Shown: positions 50,286-61,769, numbered from the stretch's first letter. The stretch is DNA of 64,000 bases from an uncultured Pelagibacteraceae bacterium (GCA_902613545.1 CACMHW010000002.1:55436-119435), one strand, 5' to 3'. Program-made: numbers and translations. The notes: generated from the sequence alone by a model not told the origin.

Positions 50286-51609
50286 TCTTATTTTCCAATA
50301 AATGTTGATCTACTAAATAGGGGTTATTCGTTCTTTTTTTAATTAAAGGTTCATCTCTACAACGACTATCGATCTCTTTTCTGAAATGCCTCAGCAACCC
50401 TTGCACAGGCCAAGCTGATCCCTCCCCAAATGCACAAATTGTATGGCCCTCTATTTGTTTTGTTACATCAGACAATAGGTCTATATCACTAAATGTAGCT
50501 TTTCTTTTAACAACTCTATCAAGAATTCTCCACATCCATCCTGCACCCTCCCTACATGGAGTGCATTGACCACAACTTTCATGTTTATAAAACCTTGCTA
50601 TTCTTGCCATGCAAGCAATGATGTCTTGATCTTTATTGATGACTACTATTCCAGCTGTTCCTAAACCACTTTTATTCTCAATTAAAGAATCGAAGTCCAT
50701 TGTAATTGTATCGCAAATTTTTTTTGGGAGTAAAGGCATTGATGAGCCTCCAGGAATTACAGCTTGAAGGTTTTCCCAACCCCCAACTACCCCTCCTGCA
50801 TGTTTATCGATTAATTCTTTTAAAGGAATTCCCATTTCTTCTTCAACATTACAAGGTGAGTTTACATTTCCAGATATACAAAATATTTTAGTTCCTGTAT
50901 TTTTTGGTTTTCCAATTGATGCGAACCATTTACCGCCTCTTCTTAAAATTGTTGGAACAACAGCTATTGTTTCAACATTGTTTACAATAGTTGGGCAACC
51001 GTATAACCCTACTAAAGCTGGGAAAGGAGGTTTTAACCTTGGTTGTCCTTTATTTCCCTCAATACTTTCTAATAAAGCAGTTTCCTCTCCACAAATATAA
51101 GCTCCAGCTCCGTAATGAATATGAATATCGAAGTCCCAACCTGAACCGCAGGCATTTTTTCCTAAAAAATTTTTTTCATAAGCTTGATCAATAGCCTCTT
51201 GAAGTCTTCTTCCTTCATTAAAGTATTCGCCTCTTATGTATATATAGCAAATATGGGCATTTACGGCATAACCCGCAATTAAACATCCTTCAATTAATTT
51301 TTGAGGTTCAAATCTTAATATATCCCTATCTTTACATGTCCCAGGCTCAGACTCATCCGCGTTAATTACTAAATAATGTGGTCTTGAACCAACTTCTTTC
51401 GGTGCAAAAGACCATTTAAGTCCTGTAGAAAAACCTGCGCCTCCTCTACCTCTCAACTCAGAAGTTTTAACTTCATTTATAATCCATTCTCTGCCTTTAG
51501 AGATGATATTTTTAGTATCCTTCCAGTCATCTCTTTTTATTGCATGATCTATTTCCCATCCAAGTTGATTATACAGGTTTTTAAATATCTTATTTTCTGC
51601 TTTAAGCAT
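50278..51609 (-). CDS. nuoF: NADH-quinone oxidoreductase subunit F
   Basis: '[17 protein letters not shown]', '[15 protein letters not shown]'. Confidence 0.97.
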   Translation of the reverse strand: MLKAENKIFKNLYNQLGWEIDHAIKRDDWKDTKNIISKGREWIINEVKTSELRGRGGAGFSTGLKWSFAPKEVGSRPHYLVINADESEPGTCKDRDILRFEPQKLIEGCLIAGYAVNAHICYIYIRGEYFNEGRRLQEAIDQAYEKNFLGKNACGSGWDFDIHIHYGAGAYICGEETALLESIEGNKGQPRLKPPFPALVGLYGCPTIVNNVETIAVVPTILRRGGKWFASIGKPKNTGTKIFCISGNVNSPCNVEEEMGIPLKELIDKHAGGVVGGWENLQAVIPGGSSMPLLPKKICDTITMDFDSLIENKSGLGTAGIVVINKDQDIIACMARIARFYKHESCGQCTPCREGAGWMWRILDRVVKRKATFSDIDLLSDVTKQIEGHTICAFGEGSAWPVQGLLRHFRKEIDSRCRDEPLIKKRTNNPYLVDQHLLENKNA

Positions 51610-52207
51610 GTTTTTCTCCGTTAACTATTTGTTTTTTTTCTGGGGCAGTATTTTTACGTCCCCTGAAAGACCCTGGTTTTAAGGGTTTGTCATTTATGAG
51701 TGATTCTAAAATTTCCTTTGTGCTTTTTTCATCTAGGTCTTCGTAATAATTATCATTAATTTGTATCATTGGAGCATTTACACATGCACCTAGACATTCT
51801 ACTTCCATCCATGAGCAGCTTCCTTCTTTGGATAATTCATTTTCATTTGGTGAAATCTTTTCTTTGCAAAGTCTTACAATTTTATCTGCTCCACGTATCA
51901 AGCAAGGGGTTGTAGTACATACCTGCACAAAATGTTTCCCAACTGGTGCTAAGTTGTACATTGTATAAAAAGTTGCAACTTCATAAACGGAAATGTAAGG
52001 CATTGATAAAAAATTGGCGATATATTTCATTGCTGCCAGTGGTATCCAATTACTATTTTGTTTTTGTGCTAAATATAGAAAAGGCATCACTGCACTTTTT
52101 TTATTGTCTTTAGGATATCTTTTTAAAATTTCCTCAGCTTTTTTAAAATTTTCGCTTGAAAATTTAAATTCTTTGGGCTGATCGTCATGAATTTTTTTTA
52201 AGGTCAT
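51602..52207 (-). CDS. nuoE: NADH-quinone oxidoreductase subunit E
   Basis: Thioredoxin-like 2Fe-2S '[11 protein letters not shown]', '[13 protein letters not shown]'. Confidence 0.96.
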   Translation of the reverse strand: MTLKKIHDDQPKEFKFSSENFKKAEEILKRYPKDNKKSAVMPFLYLAQKQNSNWIPLAAMKYIANFLSMPYISVYEVATFYTMYNLAPVGKHFVQVCTTTPCLIRGADKIVRLCKEKISPNENELSKEGSCSWMEVECLGACVNAPMIQINDNYYEDLDEKSTKEILESLINDKPLKPGSFRGRKNTAPEKKQIVNGEKHA

Positions 52208-53379
52208 CTGTCTACTTCTCCAAATACAATATCTAAAGAACCTAAAACTGCAGGGACATCTGCTAACATATGGCCACGAATTAAATAATCCATTGCTTGA
52301 AGATGTGAAAATCCTGGAGCTCTAATTTTACATCTGTATGGCTTGTTAGACCCGTCAGATATTAGATAAACTCCAAATTCACCTTTTGGAGCTTCGACTG
52401 CAGTATAAACATCACCCTTAGGCACTCTATAACCTTCAGTAAAAAGTTTGAAGTGATGAATTAAAGCCTCCATGGATTGTTTTAGATCATCTCTATTTGG
52501 AGGGGAAATTTTTCCATCAATAGATTTTACAGGTCCCTTTGGTAATTTTTCGATACATTGTAGTATAATTTTTACACTTTCTCTCATTTCCTCTATTCTA
52601 CAAAGATATCGATCGTAACAGTCACCGTTTTTTCCTACTGGAATTTTAAAATCTAAGTCTTTGTATATCTCGTAAGGTTGAGATCTTCTCAAGTCCCAAG
52701 GAACACCAGATCCTCTTAACATTACACCAGAAAAACTATGATCTAATGCCTCTTGCTTAGTAACAATTCCAATTTCAACATTTCTTTGTTTAAAAATTCT
52801 GTTATCAGTTAGAAGACCCTCTAAATCGTCAATAATTTTTGGAAATGATTTACAAAATTTTTCTATATCGTCTATCAATTTTAAAGGTATATCTTGGTGA
52901 ACACCACCAGTTCTAAAATAATTTGCATGCAATCTAGATCCTGATGCTCTTTCATAAAAAGTCATAAGAGTTTCTCTTTCTTCAAAACCCCATAGAGAAG
53001 GTGTTAACGCACCAACATCTAAAGCTTGAGTTGTAACATTTAGAATATGGCTCAAAATTCTTCCAATTTCACAAAATATAACTCTTATATATTTTGCCCT
53101 TATTGGAACTTCAATATCCAGCAACTTCTCAGCTGCCAACGCAAATGCATGTTCCTGGTTCATTGGAGCGACATAATCAAGTCTATCAAAATATGGTAAA
53201 GCTTGTGTGTATGTTTTTTGTTCAATAAGCTTCTCTGTACCTCTGTGTAATAATCCAATATGTGGATCTGCTTTTTCAACAACTTCTCCATCTAACTCTA
53301 ATATCAATCTTAGCACTCCATGCGCAGCTGGATGTTGAGGTCCAAAATTTAAATTTAACGATTTAGTTTTTTTTGTCAT
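52204..53379 (-). CDS. nuoD: NADH-quinone oxidoreductase subunit D
   Basis: '[23 protein letters not shown]', '[15 protein letters not shown]'. Confidence 0.97.
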   Translation of the reverse strand: MTKKTKSLNLNFGPQHPAAHGVLRLILELDGEVVEKADPHIGLLHRGTEKLIEQKTYTQALPYFDRLDYVAPMNQEHAFALAAEKLLDIEVPIRAKYIRVIFCEIGRILSHILNVTTQALDVGALTPSLWGFEERETLMTFYERASGSRLHANYFRTGGVHQDIPLKLIDDIEKFCKSFPKIIDDLEGLLTDNRIFKQRNVEIGIVTKQEALDHSFSGVMLRGSGVPWDLRRSQPYEIYKDLDFKIPVGKNGDCYDRYLCRIEEMRESVKIILQCIEKLPKGPVKSIDGKISPPNRDDLKQSMEALIHHFKLFTEGYRVPKGDVYTAVEAPKGEFGVYLISDGSNKPYRCKIRAPGFSHLQAMDYLIRGHMLADVPAVLGSLDIVFGEVDR

Positions 53380-53974
53380 GTTTCTCTAAATTTTTTATTT
53401 TTTTTAAGTAGTTTGTTCCTTCCCAAGGACTCTCAAAGTCAAAATTTCTATAATTTTGTTCGAGTTTCACTGGTTCATAAATTACTTTTTTCTCCTTTTC
53501 ACTGTATCGGACTTCATTGAAGCCAGTTAATGGAAAATCTTTTCTCAAAGGATGACCCTTAAATCCATAATCTGTTAAAATTCTTCTCAGATCTGGATGA
53601 TTTTTAAATTTTATTCCGTACATATCGAATACTTCTCTCTCCATCCAGTTAGCTGATGAAAATATTTTTGTAATTGAATTTATAATTTGGTTTAATTGAA
53701 ACTGAGTAGAAACTTTAATTCTAATATTATTTTGATGAGATAAAAGTAAATAAACTAGTTGAAATCTTTTTTCAGAATCAGGGTAATCTACACCAGCAAT
53801 ATCTATTAATTGCCTAAACTTACACCTTTCATTAGATTTTAAAAATTGAATAACTTCAATTAAATCATTTTCATTTATTTCAATTGTTAGCTCGCTATTC
53901 TTTATAAATGAGTTTTGAATTTTAGCGGCAAGTTCTGAATTAATCAGTTTCTCTATATCTATTAAAGACTTCAT
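53363..53974 (-). CDS. nuoC: NADH-quinone oxidoreductase subunit C
   Basis: '[40 protein letters not shown]'. Confidence 0.96.
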   Translation of the reverse strand: MKSLIDIEKLINSELAAKIQNSFIKNSELTIEINENDLIEVIQFLKSNERCKFRQLIDIAGVDYPDSEKRFQLVYLLLSHQNNIRIKVSTQFQLNQIINSITKIFSSANWMEREVFDMYGIKFKNHPDLRRILTDYGFKGHPLRKDFPLTGFNEVRYSEKEKKVIYEPVKLEQNYRNFDFESPWEGTNYLKKIKNLEKHDKKN

Positions 53975-53980
53975 ATAAAA

Positions 53981-54517
53981 CTACCTTTGTAAGTTTCCCT
54001 CTCTTCTTATTTTTTTTTGTAATTGTAAAATACCGTAGAGTAGAGCTTCTGCAGATGGAGGACAGCCTGGAATATAAATATCAACTGGCACAATTTTATC
54101 GCATCCTCTTACAACTGAGTAAGAGTAGTGATAATAACCACCACCATTAGCGCAACTTCCCATTGATACAACGTACCTAGGTTCTGGCATTTGATCGTAA
54201 ACTTTTCTAAGAGCTGGTGCCATTTTATTTGTCAAAGTCCCAGCTACAATCATTACATCTGATTGTCTCGGTGAAGCTCTAGGGGCTGCACCAAATCTTT
54301 CCAAATCATATCTTGGCATAGATGTTTGCATCATTTCAACTGCACAGCAAGCAAGTCCAAAGGTCATCCAATGTAATGAGCCTGTTCTAGCCCAATTAAT
54401 TAAATTTGCAGAGGAAGTAGTAATAAAACCTTTTTCAGCAAAATCTTTCGCTAGATCTTTAAACTCATCAGGTATTTGTTTTTCTTTCTTTGAAGCTAAG
54501 CCAAATTTTATTCCCAT
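53981..54517 (-). CDS. nuoB: NADH-quinone oxidoreductase subunit B
   Basis: '[13 protein letters not shown]', '[38 protein letters not shown]'; start set at MGIKFGL (alternative 54538). Confidence 0.95.
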   Translation of the reverse strand: MGIKFGLASKKEKQIPDEFKDLAKDFAEKGFITTSSANLINWARTGSLHWMTFGLACCAVEMMQTSMPRYDLERFGAAPRASPRQSDVMIVAGTLTNKMAPALRKVYDQMPEPRYVVSMGSCANGGGYYHYSYSVVRGCDKIVPVDIYIPGCPPSAEALLYGILQLQKKIRREGNLQR

Positions 54518-54876
54518 TCTAAAGCTCCTTTTTTCCACTCATAAATAAAACCAATTGTTAAAATTCCTAAGAAAACCATCATAGACCAAAAACCTAAAGC
54601 ACCTAAGCTTCCTAAAGATATTGCCCATGGGAAAAGAAAAGCTATTTCTAAGTCAAAAATTATAAATAAGATTGCAACTAAATAAAACCTCACATCAAAT
54701 TCCATTCTAGAGTCATCAAATGCCTCAAAACCACATTCATAAGCAGATAATTTTTCTGGGTCTGGATTAGATGGAGAAGCCAAAAAGTTAGCCGCAATAA
54801 AACCAATGCTTAAAAATAAAGCAATAAATAAAAAAATTATTATTGATAAGTAATCTGTTAAATAATTATAAATCAT
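54508..54876 (-). CDS. nuoA: NADH-quinone oxidoreductase subunit A
   Basis: '[40 protein letters not shown]'. Confidence 0.96.
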   Translation of the reverse strand: MIYNYLTDYLSIIIFLFIALFLSIGFIAANFLASPSNPDPEKLSAYECGFEAFDDSRMEFDVRFYLVAILFIIFDLEIAFLFPWAISLGSLGALGFWSMMVFLGILTIGFIYEWKKGALEWE

Positions 54877-55040
54877 GTTTTTTATTAATATCTACCTTAA
54901 TACCGTGGTTTAAGGATTCTTATATTAATAATAATTCTTTATAGCATTTATTTTTAAAGAGTACAGGACAGAAGGAAGCATTATTGTTGATCGATAGTTG
55001 TTGATTTATAACTTTCTAGATGAAAACGATTATCAACTAG

Positions 55041-55118
55041 TGGCGGGAGTGACGGGACTCGAACCCGCGACCTCCTGCGTGACAGGCAGGCGCTCTAACC
55101 AAGCTGAGCTACACCCCC
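55041..55118 (-). tRNA. tRNA-Asp (GTC)
   Basis: Cloverleaf: acceptor GGGGGTG/CACTCCC, anticodon loop CTGTCAC with stem CCTGC/GCAGG, GGTTCGAGTCC T-arm, encoded CCA. Confidence 0.97.
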
Positions 55119-55126
55119 ATATTTAA

Positions 55127-55202
55127 TGGTGGGCGGTAAAGGACTCGAACCTATGACCCTCTCGGTGTAAACGAGATGCTCTACCAACTGAGCTAACCGC
55201 CC
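55127..55202 (-). tRNA. tRNA-Val (TAC)
   Basis: Acceptor GGGCGGT/ACCGCCC, anticodon loop TTTACAC with stem TCTCG/CGAGA, encoded CCA. Confidence 0.97.
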
Positions 55203-55302
55203 TCATTAAATAAAATCGAGATATACAATAAAAACTTTATAAAGTAAAAAAGTATTTAAATTGTAGTGTAATTTATATAAATACCAGTATTATTGAAATA
55301 TT

Positions 55303-55836
55303 ATGATTATAACATGTAATTGTGGTGAAAAAAAATTTACGCTTCCAGATAACTCGATTCCATCGTCTGGTAGATTAGTACAATGCGGTTATTGTGGTTT
55401 AAAATGGAAACAATTTCCTGTAGATGAAATTACAAAGACCCCTTCAATCTCTCGTCCACGAAAAGTAATTTCGAAACCTCAGCCTGTTCAACCAATAATA
55501 CAAAAACCAAAAAAAACCAGAAAAAACATTGTAAAGAAACCTAGAGAAATAAGCCTATACTCTCCAGAATATCTTGCAAAGAAACATGGTATTAAAATAA
55601 ATGATACAAGACCTGTAAAGACAACTAATAAAATTGAAAAGGAAAAAATTTCGTTCGGATTCTATAATTCGTTAATTGTATTCATATTTTTAGTGATTGC
55701 ATTCTCCCGTATATTATATTTTTCTCAAAATTTCATAATTTCTTATCTTCCTGCATCTGAATATTATCTGAATTATTTTTTTGAAAGTATAAGAAATATT
55801 TTTGAAATATGGAAAAGTTTAGTTACTAATTATTAA
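55303..55836 (+). CDS. Zinc-ribbon (MJ0042-type) domain protein with C-terminal TM segment
   Basis: 'CNCGEKKFTLPDNSIPSSGRLVQCGYCGLKW' zinc ribbon; hydrophobic segment near C-terminus. Confidence 0.75.
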   Translation: MIITCNCGEKKFTLPDNSIPSSGRLVQCGYCGLKWKQFPVDEITKTPSISRPRKVISKPQPVQPIIQKPKKTRKNIVKKPREISLYSPEYLAKKHGIKINDTRPVKTTNKIEKEKISFGFYNSLIVFIFLVIAFSRILYFSQNFIISYLPASEYYLNYFFESIRNIFEIWKSLVTNY

Positions 55837-58379
55837 TTTTCTAAATCTTTAATATTAATAAAATTTTCTGAGAGACTTGAGTTGTTTTTTTTAATATCTT
55901 TGTAAAAGTTCCACGCTAGGACTATAAGTGTATTCTTCTTATCTTTTATTTGTGATTTATTTTTAATTGGAATATTAACCCCTGGAACAAATTTGTTATG
56001 TTTTAATTTATTGTCCTCTACAATAAAATCTATTTCTTTATAAATTCCAAAAAAGTTTAGAGCAGTAGTAGCTTTAGCAGGTGCGCCGTAACCAATTATT
56101 AAACTGTTATTATCTTTAAGTTTTTTAATATTTCTTCTCACATTCTCTCTTATTTTATAAACCTTCTCACCAAACTCTTTATAAGTTTGAAAATTTTTTA
56201 TTCCAAATTTCTCCTCTTCTATTAGCATAAGTTTCACACTTTGCTCAATTTTTACTTTTTTATCTTTTTTAATATATACTCTTAATGAACCGCCATGTGT
56301 ATCGACTTTTTCTGATCTAAATATTTTACCTTCAAATCTATTAAAGAAATTTACTAAGGAAGTTAGTGACCAATAATTATAATGTTCATGATATATGTTA
56401 TCAAAAGTTAAATCTTTTAATGTATTCATTAAATATTGTACTTCTATCACAATAGTTCCTTTCTTGTTCAATAGCTTAAACATACACTCGGCCATTTCTT
56501 TTAATTCGTCTGAATGAGCAAACACATTTGAAGCTAAGATTAAATCTGCATTTTTTTTAATTTTTTTAATATTTTTTTTATTTAAGAATCCATTAAAAGT
56601 TTTAATCTTATTTTTATTGGCTAATTTTGCTAAATTTTTAGCTGGTTCTATGCCTAATATTTTCTTAAAACCTTGATCTAAAAAAGGCTTAAGTGCAACT
56701 CCATCATTACTTCCAACGTCAATTATGTAAGATTTTTTTTTATTTAATTTAAGCTCTTTAATATACTTTTTTGATGCATCAATAAAATGATTTCTAAATA
56801 TCTTTGATGTTGAAGAAGTATAAAGATAGTTTGAAAACATTTTTTTAGGATCTACAGATATTGATAACTGACAGTTATAACATTTATCACAGTAATTTAC
56901 CTCTAAAGGATATAATTCACATTTTTCATTTCTCTTTTTAAGAAGGTTGTTAGCAAGAGGTTGGTAACCAAGAGATACAACTCTTTTTAAATTTGTATTT
57001 CCACATGATCTACAATCGAATTTATAATATTTCAATAATAAGTTTTTTTCTTCTTCATCGACAAAAACATGTTTAATTGTGTGGGTAATTCCATAATTAA
57101 CATGATCTCTTTCACCTCTTACTAAATTTAAAAACGTTGTATCTTTTGAAAATACCATAGTGTGGGCAACATTGGGTTTAATTACTGAAAGTTGGCCAGC
57201 ATTAACAACTTGTGTAATTTTTGGAGAATTAGGATTTATAATATCTTGGAAAATTTCAATAATTTGACCTTTAGTAAACAAACATTTTTGTTCTTGCTGT
57301 GGGTGATAATGATTTGCTCTGATAGTACCTTTTTTTGAGTCTATAAGGCCTATCAAATTTATAGGCTCAGTTAGCTCATGATTGCTTATCATGCCTCTTT
57401 TATCTATGAAAAGGTCTTCTCCATCTCTAATATACTCTAATTCTTTAGCAATATTTTGTTTTGACCATTTTTGGATCATCTCTTTTATACATTCGTCAAT
57501 TCCATATAAAAATTGAAAACCAGTATTTAATAGTTTTTTGTTTGATAGTGAAAAACCAAGATTCGGGACTTCATCGTTTGTTTCTTGTAATTTAATTCTT
57601 GGGTTATGTTTTTTACAAATTTCTGCAACTTCTTTTACTGTTAAAGTGTCTTTTGTTAAGTTAAAAATCTCTGAGTTAAAATTTTCTTTTTCTTCCATAA
57701 ATTTAAAACATCTAGCTACGTCAATTAAAGGAACTAAGCTTTTTATTTGTCTTCCTCCAGCAAAAAGCTTTAGGGTCCCATTTTGTGATGCAATTTTTGA
57801 AAATAAATTAGGCATTATATCAATACGCATTGTGTCAGAGGAATAACCATAAACTGATCCTAATCTTAGTATAATGTAATTTTTACCTGACTCCTTTAGT
57901 TGAGCCTCGTTAATTGCTTTTGAAGATGAATAAGATAAAACAGGTTGCGTTTTTTCATCCTCTTTTATATTTATCCTTACCTCATTTACCCCCTCATAAA
58001 CAACATGAGTAGAGGGAAAAATTATTTTACATTTTTTAGTGATCGCATCTAAAATATTCTGTGTCCCTTTTTCACCAACAATTTTTATTTTATCGTCTTG
58101 TGTAGTAGAAGACTCACTTTTTGTCCTAGGGACATCAGTTACGCCAGCAAGGTGATGCACAACATCTGCATCTTTAAAAATTTTTTTAACTAAATTTTTA
58201 TCTAGTATATCTCCATGGATAAATTCAATATTCCAATTTCTTAATTGATTAACTCTTTCTGAGATAAACCTGTTGTCAATTACATAAATATTATGATGCC
58301 AGCTGACACCTGAATATAGTTTACATAATTCAGTGCCTATATATCCCAGACCACCAGTAATTATGATTTTTTTCCTCAT
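55833..58379 (-). CDS. Three-domain fusion: NAD-dependent sugar epimerase/dehydratase + WxcM-like cupin + zinc-binding C-methyltransferase
   Basis: N-term 'IIITGGLGYIGTEL'; middle 'GTIRANHYHPQQEQKCLFTKGQ'; C-term 'CRSCGNTNLKRVVSLGYQPLANNLL', 'YIIDVGSNDGVALKPFLDQG', 'YHEHYNYWSL'. Confidence 0.87.
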   Translation of the reverse strand: MRKKIIITGGLGYIGTELCKLYSGVSWHHNIYVIDNRFISERVNQLRNWNIEFIHGDILDKNLVKKIFKDADVVHHLAGVTDVPRTKSESSTTQDDKIKIVGEKGTQNILDAITKKCKIIFPSTHVVYEGVNEVRINIKEDEKTQPVLSYSSSKAINEAQLKESGKNYIILRLGSVYGYSSDTMRIDIMPNLFSKIASQNGTLKLFAGGRQIKSLVPLIDVARCFKFMEEKENFNSEIFNLTKDTLTVKEVAEICKKHNPRIKLQETNDEVPNLGFSLSNKKLLNTGFQFLYGIDECIKEMIQKWSKQNIAKELEYIRDGEDLFIDKRGMISNHELTEPINLIGLIDSKKGTIRANHYHPQQEQKCLFTKGQIIEIFQDIINPNSPKITQVVNAGQLSVIKPNVAHTMVFSKDTTFLNLVRGERDHVNYGITHTIKHVFVDEEEKNLLLKYYKFDCRSCGNTNLKRVVSLGYQPLANNLLKKRNEKCELYPLEVNYCDKCYNCQLSISVDPKKMFSNYLYTSSTSKIFRNHFIDASKKYIKELKLNKKKSYIIDVGSNDGVALKPFLDQGFKKILGIEPAKNLAKLANKNKIKTFNGFLNKKNIKKIKKNADLILASNVFAHSDELKEMAECMFKLLNKKGTIVIEVQYLMNTLKDLTFDNIYHEHYNYWSLTSLVNFFNRFEGKIFRSEKVDTHGGSLRVYIKKDKKVKIEQSVKLMLIEEEKFGIKNFQTYKEFGEKVYKIRENVRRNIKKLKDNNSLIIGYGAPAKATTALNFFGIYKEIDFIVEDNKLKHNKFVPGVNIPIKNKSQIKDKKNTLIVLAWNFYKDIKKNNSSLSENFINIKDLEN

Positions 58380-58431
58380 ACGTTTTTAATTAATGTTTAC
58401 TTATATTATATTTTATTATAACTCAAATATC

Positions 58432-59322
58432 ATGAACATTTATGACTGCTTTATGTATTTTGATGAGGATTTACTTCTAGATTTAAGGCTAAATGTTCTT
58501 AATAAATTTGTCAAAAAATTCGTTATTACTGAGGCAACTTACACACATAATGGAAGTAAAAAAAAACTTCAATTTGATATTAATAAATTTAAAAAATTCG
58601 AGGATAAAATTATTTACATTGTTGTAGATCAGCATCCAGAAAATATTTTAAAACTAAGTGATGGTGACTCTAAAAATAGAAGAGCAGAAAAGCTTATTTT
58701 AAACGGTATGGCTAGAGATTACTACCAAAGAGAAAATTTGAATAAAGGACTTTACGCTGCTCATGAAGACGATTTAATATTTATCAGTGATCTAGATGAA
58801 ATTCCTAATTTAGATTTAGTGGATCTTTCAAAAATACAAAATAATATTGCAATTTTTGAACAAAAAATGTTTTATTATAAGTTCAATTTACTTTATGAGA
58901 ATTATACTTGGCAAGGAACCAAAGCGGTTAAAAAGAAAAATTTTATTTCACCTCAATGGCTTAGGAATATAAAAGGAAGAAAGTATCCTTTATGGAGAAT
59001 TGATACTTTTTTTTCAAAAAAAAAATACTCAAATTTATTACATATTAAAAACGGTGGTTGGCATTTTACCTGTTTAAGAACTCCAGAAGAACTAGAAAAG
59101 AAATTATTAAATTTTGCTCATCATTATGAATTTGAGGAGAGTGGGCTTAAAATTAATGACTTAAAAAAATTAATTTCTGAAAAAAGAGTAATGTACGACC
59201 ATAATGTTGATATGAGAAGTTATAAATGGTCAGGAAAATCAATTTTAAAAAAAATTGATTTAGACCAATTACCAAAGTTTATCTCGTCAAATATTGATAA
59301 CTACAAAGAATGGTTAGATTAG
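58432..59322 (+). CDS. Glycosyltransferase family 17 (MGAT3-like N-acetylglucosaminyltransferase) protein
   Basis: 'IYDCFMYFDEDLLLDLRLNVLNKFVKKFVITEATYTHNG', 'DDLIFISDLDEIPN'; start at MNIYDCF. Confidence 0.83.
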   Translation: MNIYDCFMYFDEDLLLDLRLNVLNKFVKKFVITEATYTHNGSKKKLQFDINKFKKFEDKIIYIVVDQHPENILKLSDGDSKNRRAEKLILNGMARDYYQRENLNKGLYAAHEDDLIFISDLDEIPNLDLVDLSKIQNNIAIFEQKMFYYKFNLLYENYTWQGTKAVKKKNFISPQWLRNIKGRKYPLWRIDTFFSKKKYSNLLHIKNGGWHFTCLRTPEELEKKLLNFAHHYEFEESGLKINDLKKLISEKRVMYDHNVDMRSYKWSGKSILKKIDLDQLPKFISSNIDNYKEWLD

Positions 59323-59334
59323 ATATTAATTTAA

Positions 59335-61719
59335 CTAATGCGTGCTAAGTTCTTCTTTTTTATCTTTGCCTTTTTTACTCATCTGGTCAACTTCTACCCA
59401 CTCTACTCTTTTTAAAGGTTTAATTAGAGCAACTTTTAATACTTCATCCACATTTTTGACTGGAATGATTTCAATATTGTTTAATATTGTTTTTGGCACT
59501 TCAGCTAAATCCTTTTTATTTTCTATAGGTATTAATACTTTTTTAATACCAGCTCTGTGAGCTGCAAGAAGTTTTTCTTTGAGACCACCTATCGGAAGAA
59601 CTAAACCTCTTAAAGTAATTTCACCTGTCATCGCTACGTCTTTATTTACTGGAATTTCCGTGATTGCAGAAATTATAGATGTAACCATTCCAACACCTGC
59701 TGATGGCCCGTCTTTTGGAGTTGCTCCCTCAGGAACGTGAATATGGAAATCTTTTTTGTCAAAGATTGGTGGAATTATTCCAAAATCTAAACTTTTTGAT
59801 CTTATATAAGATTTTGCCGCTTTTACAGACTCTTGCATGACATCACCTAATTTACCAGTTATTTGCATTTTTCCTTTTCCTGGCATTATGGCTGACTCTA
59901 TTTTTAATATCTCTCCTCCAACTTCTGTCCAAGCTAAACCTGTTACTACTCCGATTCTATTCTCTTCCTCAATTTCTCCATAATTAAATTTTTGAACTCC
60001 GAGTAAATCTTTTAAATCTTTTTCGCTTACTGGATTGTTAACCTTTTCTTTATTATCAATTTTCTTTACTAATTTTCTTGCAATTTTTGAGATCTCTCTT
60101 TCAAGATTTCGTACTCCTGATTCTCTTGTATAATGTCTTATAATTTTTCTAATAATATTCTCATCTATTGTCCACTCCTCTTTTTCTAGGCCATTATTTT
60201 TACTTTGATTTGGTATTAAAAATTTTTGAGAAATATTTAGTTTTTCGTCTTCGGTATATCCAGAAAGTCTTATAACTTCCATTCTATCAAGAAGAGGAGG
60301 AAGGATATTCAAAGTATTGGCTGTTGTTACGAACATTACATCTGACAAATCGTAATCAACTTCTAAATAATGGTCATTAAATTCTTTATTTTGCTCAGGA
60401 TCTAATGCTTCTAATAATGCAGAGGAAGGATCTCCTCTATAGTCATTTCCTACTTTATCTATCTCATCCAATAAAAAAAGTGGATTTTTTGTTCCAGCTT
60501 TTTTCATCATCTGAATAATTTTTCCAGGAAGTGAGCCAATGTAAGTTCTTCTGTGACCTCTTATTTCAGCCTCATCTCTTATCCCCCCTAAAGAAATTCG
60601 AATAAATTTTCTATTAGTCGCCTTAGCGATCGATTTTCCCAAAGATGTTTTTCCAACACCAGGAGGACCTACTAAACATAGAATAGGACCTTTCATTTTT
60701 TGTATTCTTTTTTGAACAGCTAAAAATTCAATTATTCTCTCTTTTACTTTTTCTAGACCATAATGATCTTCATCTAAAATTTTTTGAGCATCATTTAAAT
60801 TTGTGTTAATTTTTGATTTATTTGACCATGGTAATTCTGTCATCCAATCTAAATAATTTCTAACTACTGTCGCTTCAGCAGACATAGGGCTCATAGACTT
60901 TAATTTTTTTAATTCAGAGAGACACTTTTCTTTAGCCAATTTTGGCATTTTCGCCTCTGAAATGGCCTTGGATAATGATGATAGTTCATCTTTACCCTCG
61001 TCAATTTCTCCAAGTTCTTTTTGGATAGCTTTAAGTTGCTCATTTAAATAGTATTCTCTCTGGGTTTTTTCCATTTGATTTTTAACCCTTCCTCTTATTT
61101 TTTTTTCAACAGACAATACGCTTGTCTCTTTTTCGATAAAAGCGTGGATTTTTTCTAATCTTTTCTTTAAGTCAGTTATTTCTAACAATTCTTGTTTTTC
61201 AAAAATTTGAATATTTAAGTTGGCTGAGATGTTATTCGCTATTTGAACTGAGTCTTTTAAATTTCTTAAATTATTTGACCCCTCAGCAAAATCTTTTTTA
61301 TTTAAAACTTGCAATTTCTCAAATTTCTTTACTAGTCCTTGAGCTAATTGATCTAAATCTTTTGAAATATTTTTATCTTCAACCACTTCTATCTCACAAG
61401 TTAAATAGTCAGTGTCAGTTTTATGTTTTAAAATTTTTACTCTTTTTTCTCCTTCAACAAGAACTTTCACGGTACCATCTGGCAACTTTAAAAGTTGCAA
61501 AACTTTACTTAGGCATCCATATTGATACAAGTCCTTTTCATTTGGATCATCAATTTCTGAATTTTTTTGAGTAATTAAAACAATTGATTTGTCTCCCTTC
61601 ATTACTTCCTGAAGAGCTTTAATTGACTTTTCTCGCCCTACAAATAAAGGGACGACCATAGATGGAAATATAACTATATCTCTAAGTGGGAGAAGAGGCT
61701 TTAAATGTGTTGTTTTCAT
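59335..61719 (-). CDS. lon: ATP-dependent protease Lon
   Basis: 'GPPGVGKTSLGKSIA', catalytic 'PKDGPSAGVGM', 'TGEITLRGLVLPIGGLKEKLLAA'. Confidence 0.97.
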   Translation of the reverse strand: MKTTHLKPLLPLRDIVIFPSMVVPLFVGREKSIKALQEVMKGDKSIVLITQKNSEIDDPNEKDLYQYGCLSKVLQLLKLPDGTVKVLVEGEKRVKILKHKTDTDYLTCEIEVVEDKNISKDLDQLAQGLVKKFEKLQVLNKKDFAEGSNNLRNLKDSVQIANNISANLNIQIFEKQELLEITDLKKRLEKIHAFIEKETSVLSVEKKIRGRVKNQMEKTQREYYLNEQLKAIQKELGEIDEGKDELSSLSKAISEAKMPKLAKEKCLSELKKLKSMSPMSAEATVVRNYLDWMTELPWSNKSKINTNLNDAQKILDEDHYGLEKVKERIIEFLAVQKRIQKMKGPILCLVGPPGVGKTSLGKSIAKATNRKFIRISLGGIRDEAEIRGHRRTYIGSLPGKIIQMMKKAGTKNPLFLLDEIDKVGNDYRGDPSSALLEALDPEQNKEFNDHYLEVDYDLSDVMFVTTANTLNILPPLLDRMEVIRLSGYTEDEKLNISQKFLIPNQSKNNGLEKEEWTIDENIIRKIIRHYTRESGVRNLEREISKIARKLVKKIDNKEKVNNPVSEKDLKDLLGVQKFNYGEIEEENRIGVVTGLAWTEVGGEILKIESAIMPGKGKMQITGKLGDVMQESVKAAKSYIRSKSLDFGIIPPIFDKKDFHIHVPEGATPKDGPSAGVGMVTSIISAITEIPVNKDVAMTGEITLRGLVLPIGGLKEKLLAAHRAGIKKVLIPIENKKDLAEVPKTILNNIEIIPVKNVDEVLKVALIKPLKRVEWVEVDQMSKKGKDKKEELSTH

Positions 61720-61769
61720 ATATGTTTAATATGACAATAATTATCGTAATTTCAAGGAACAAATTTTGA

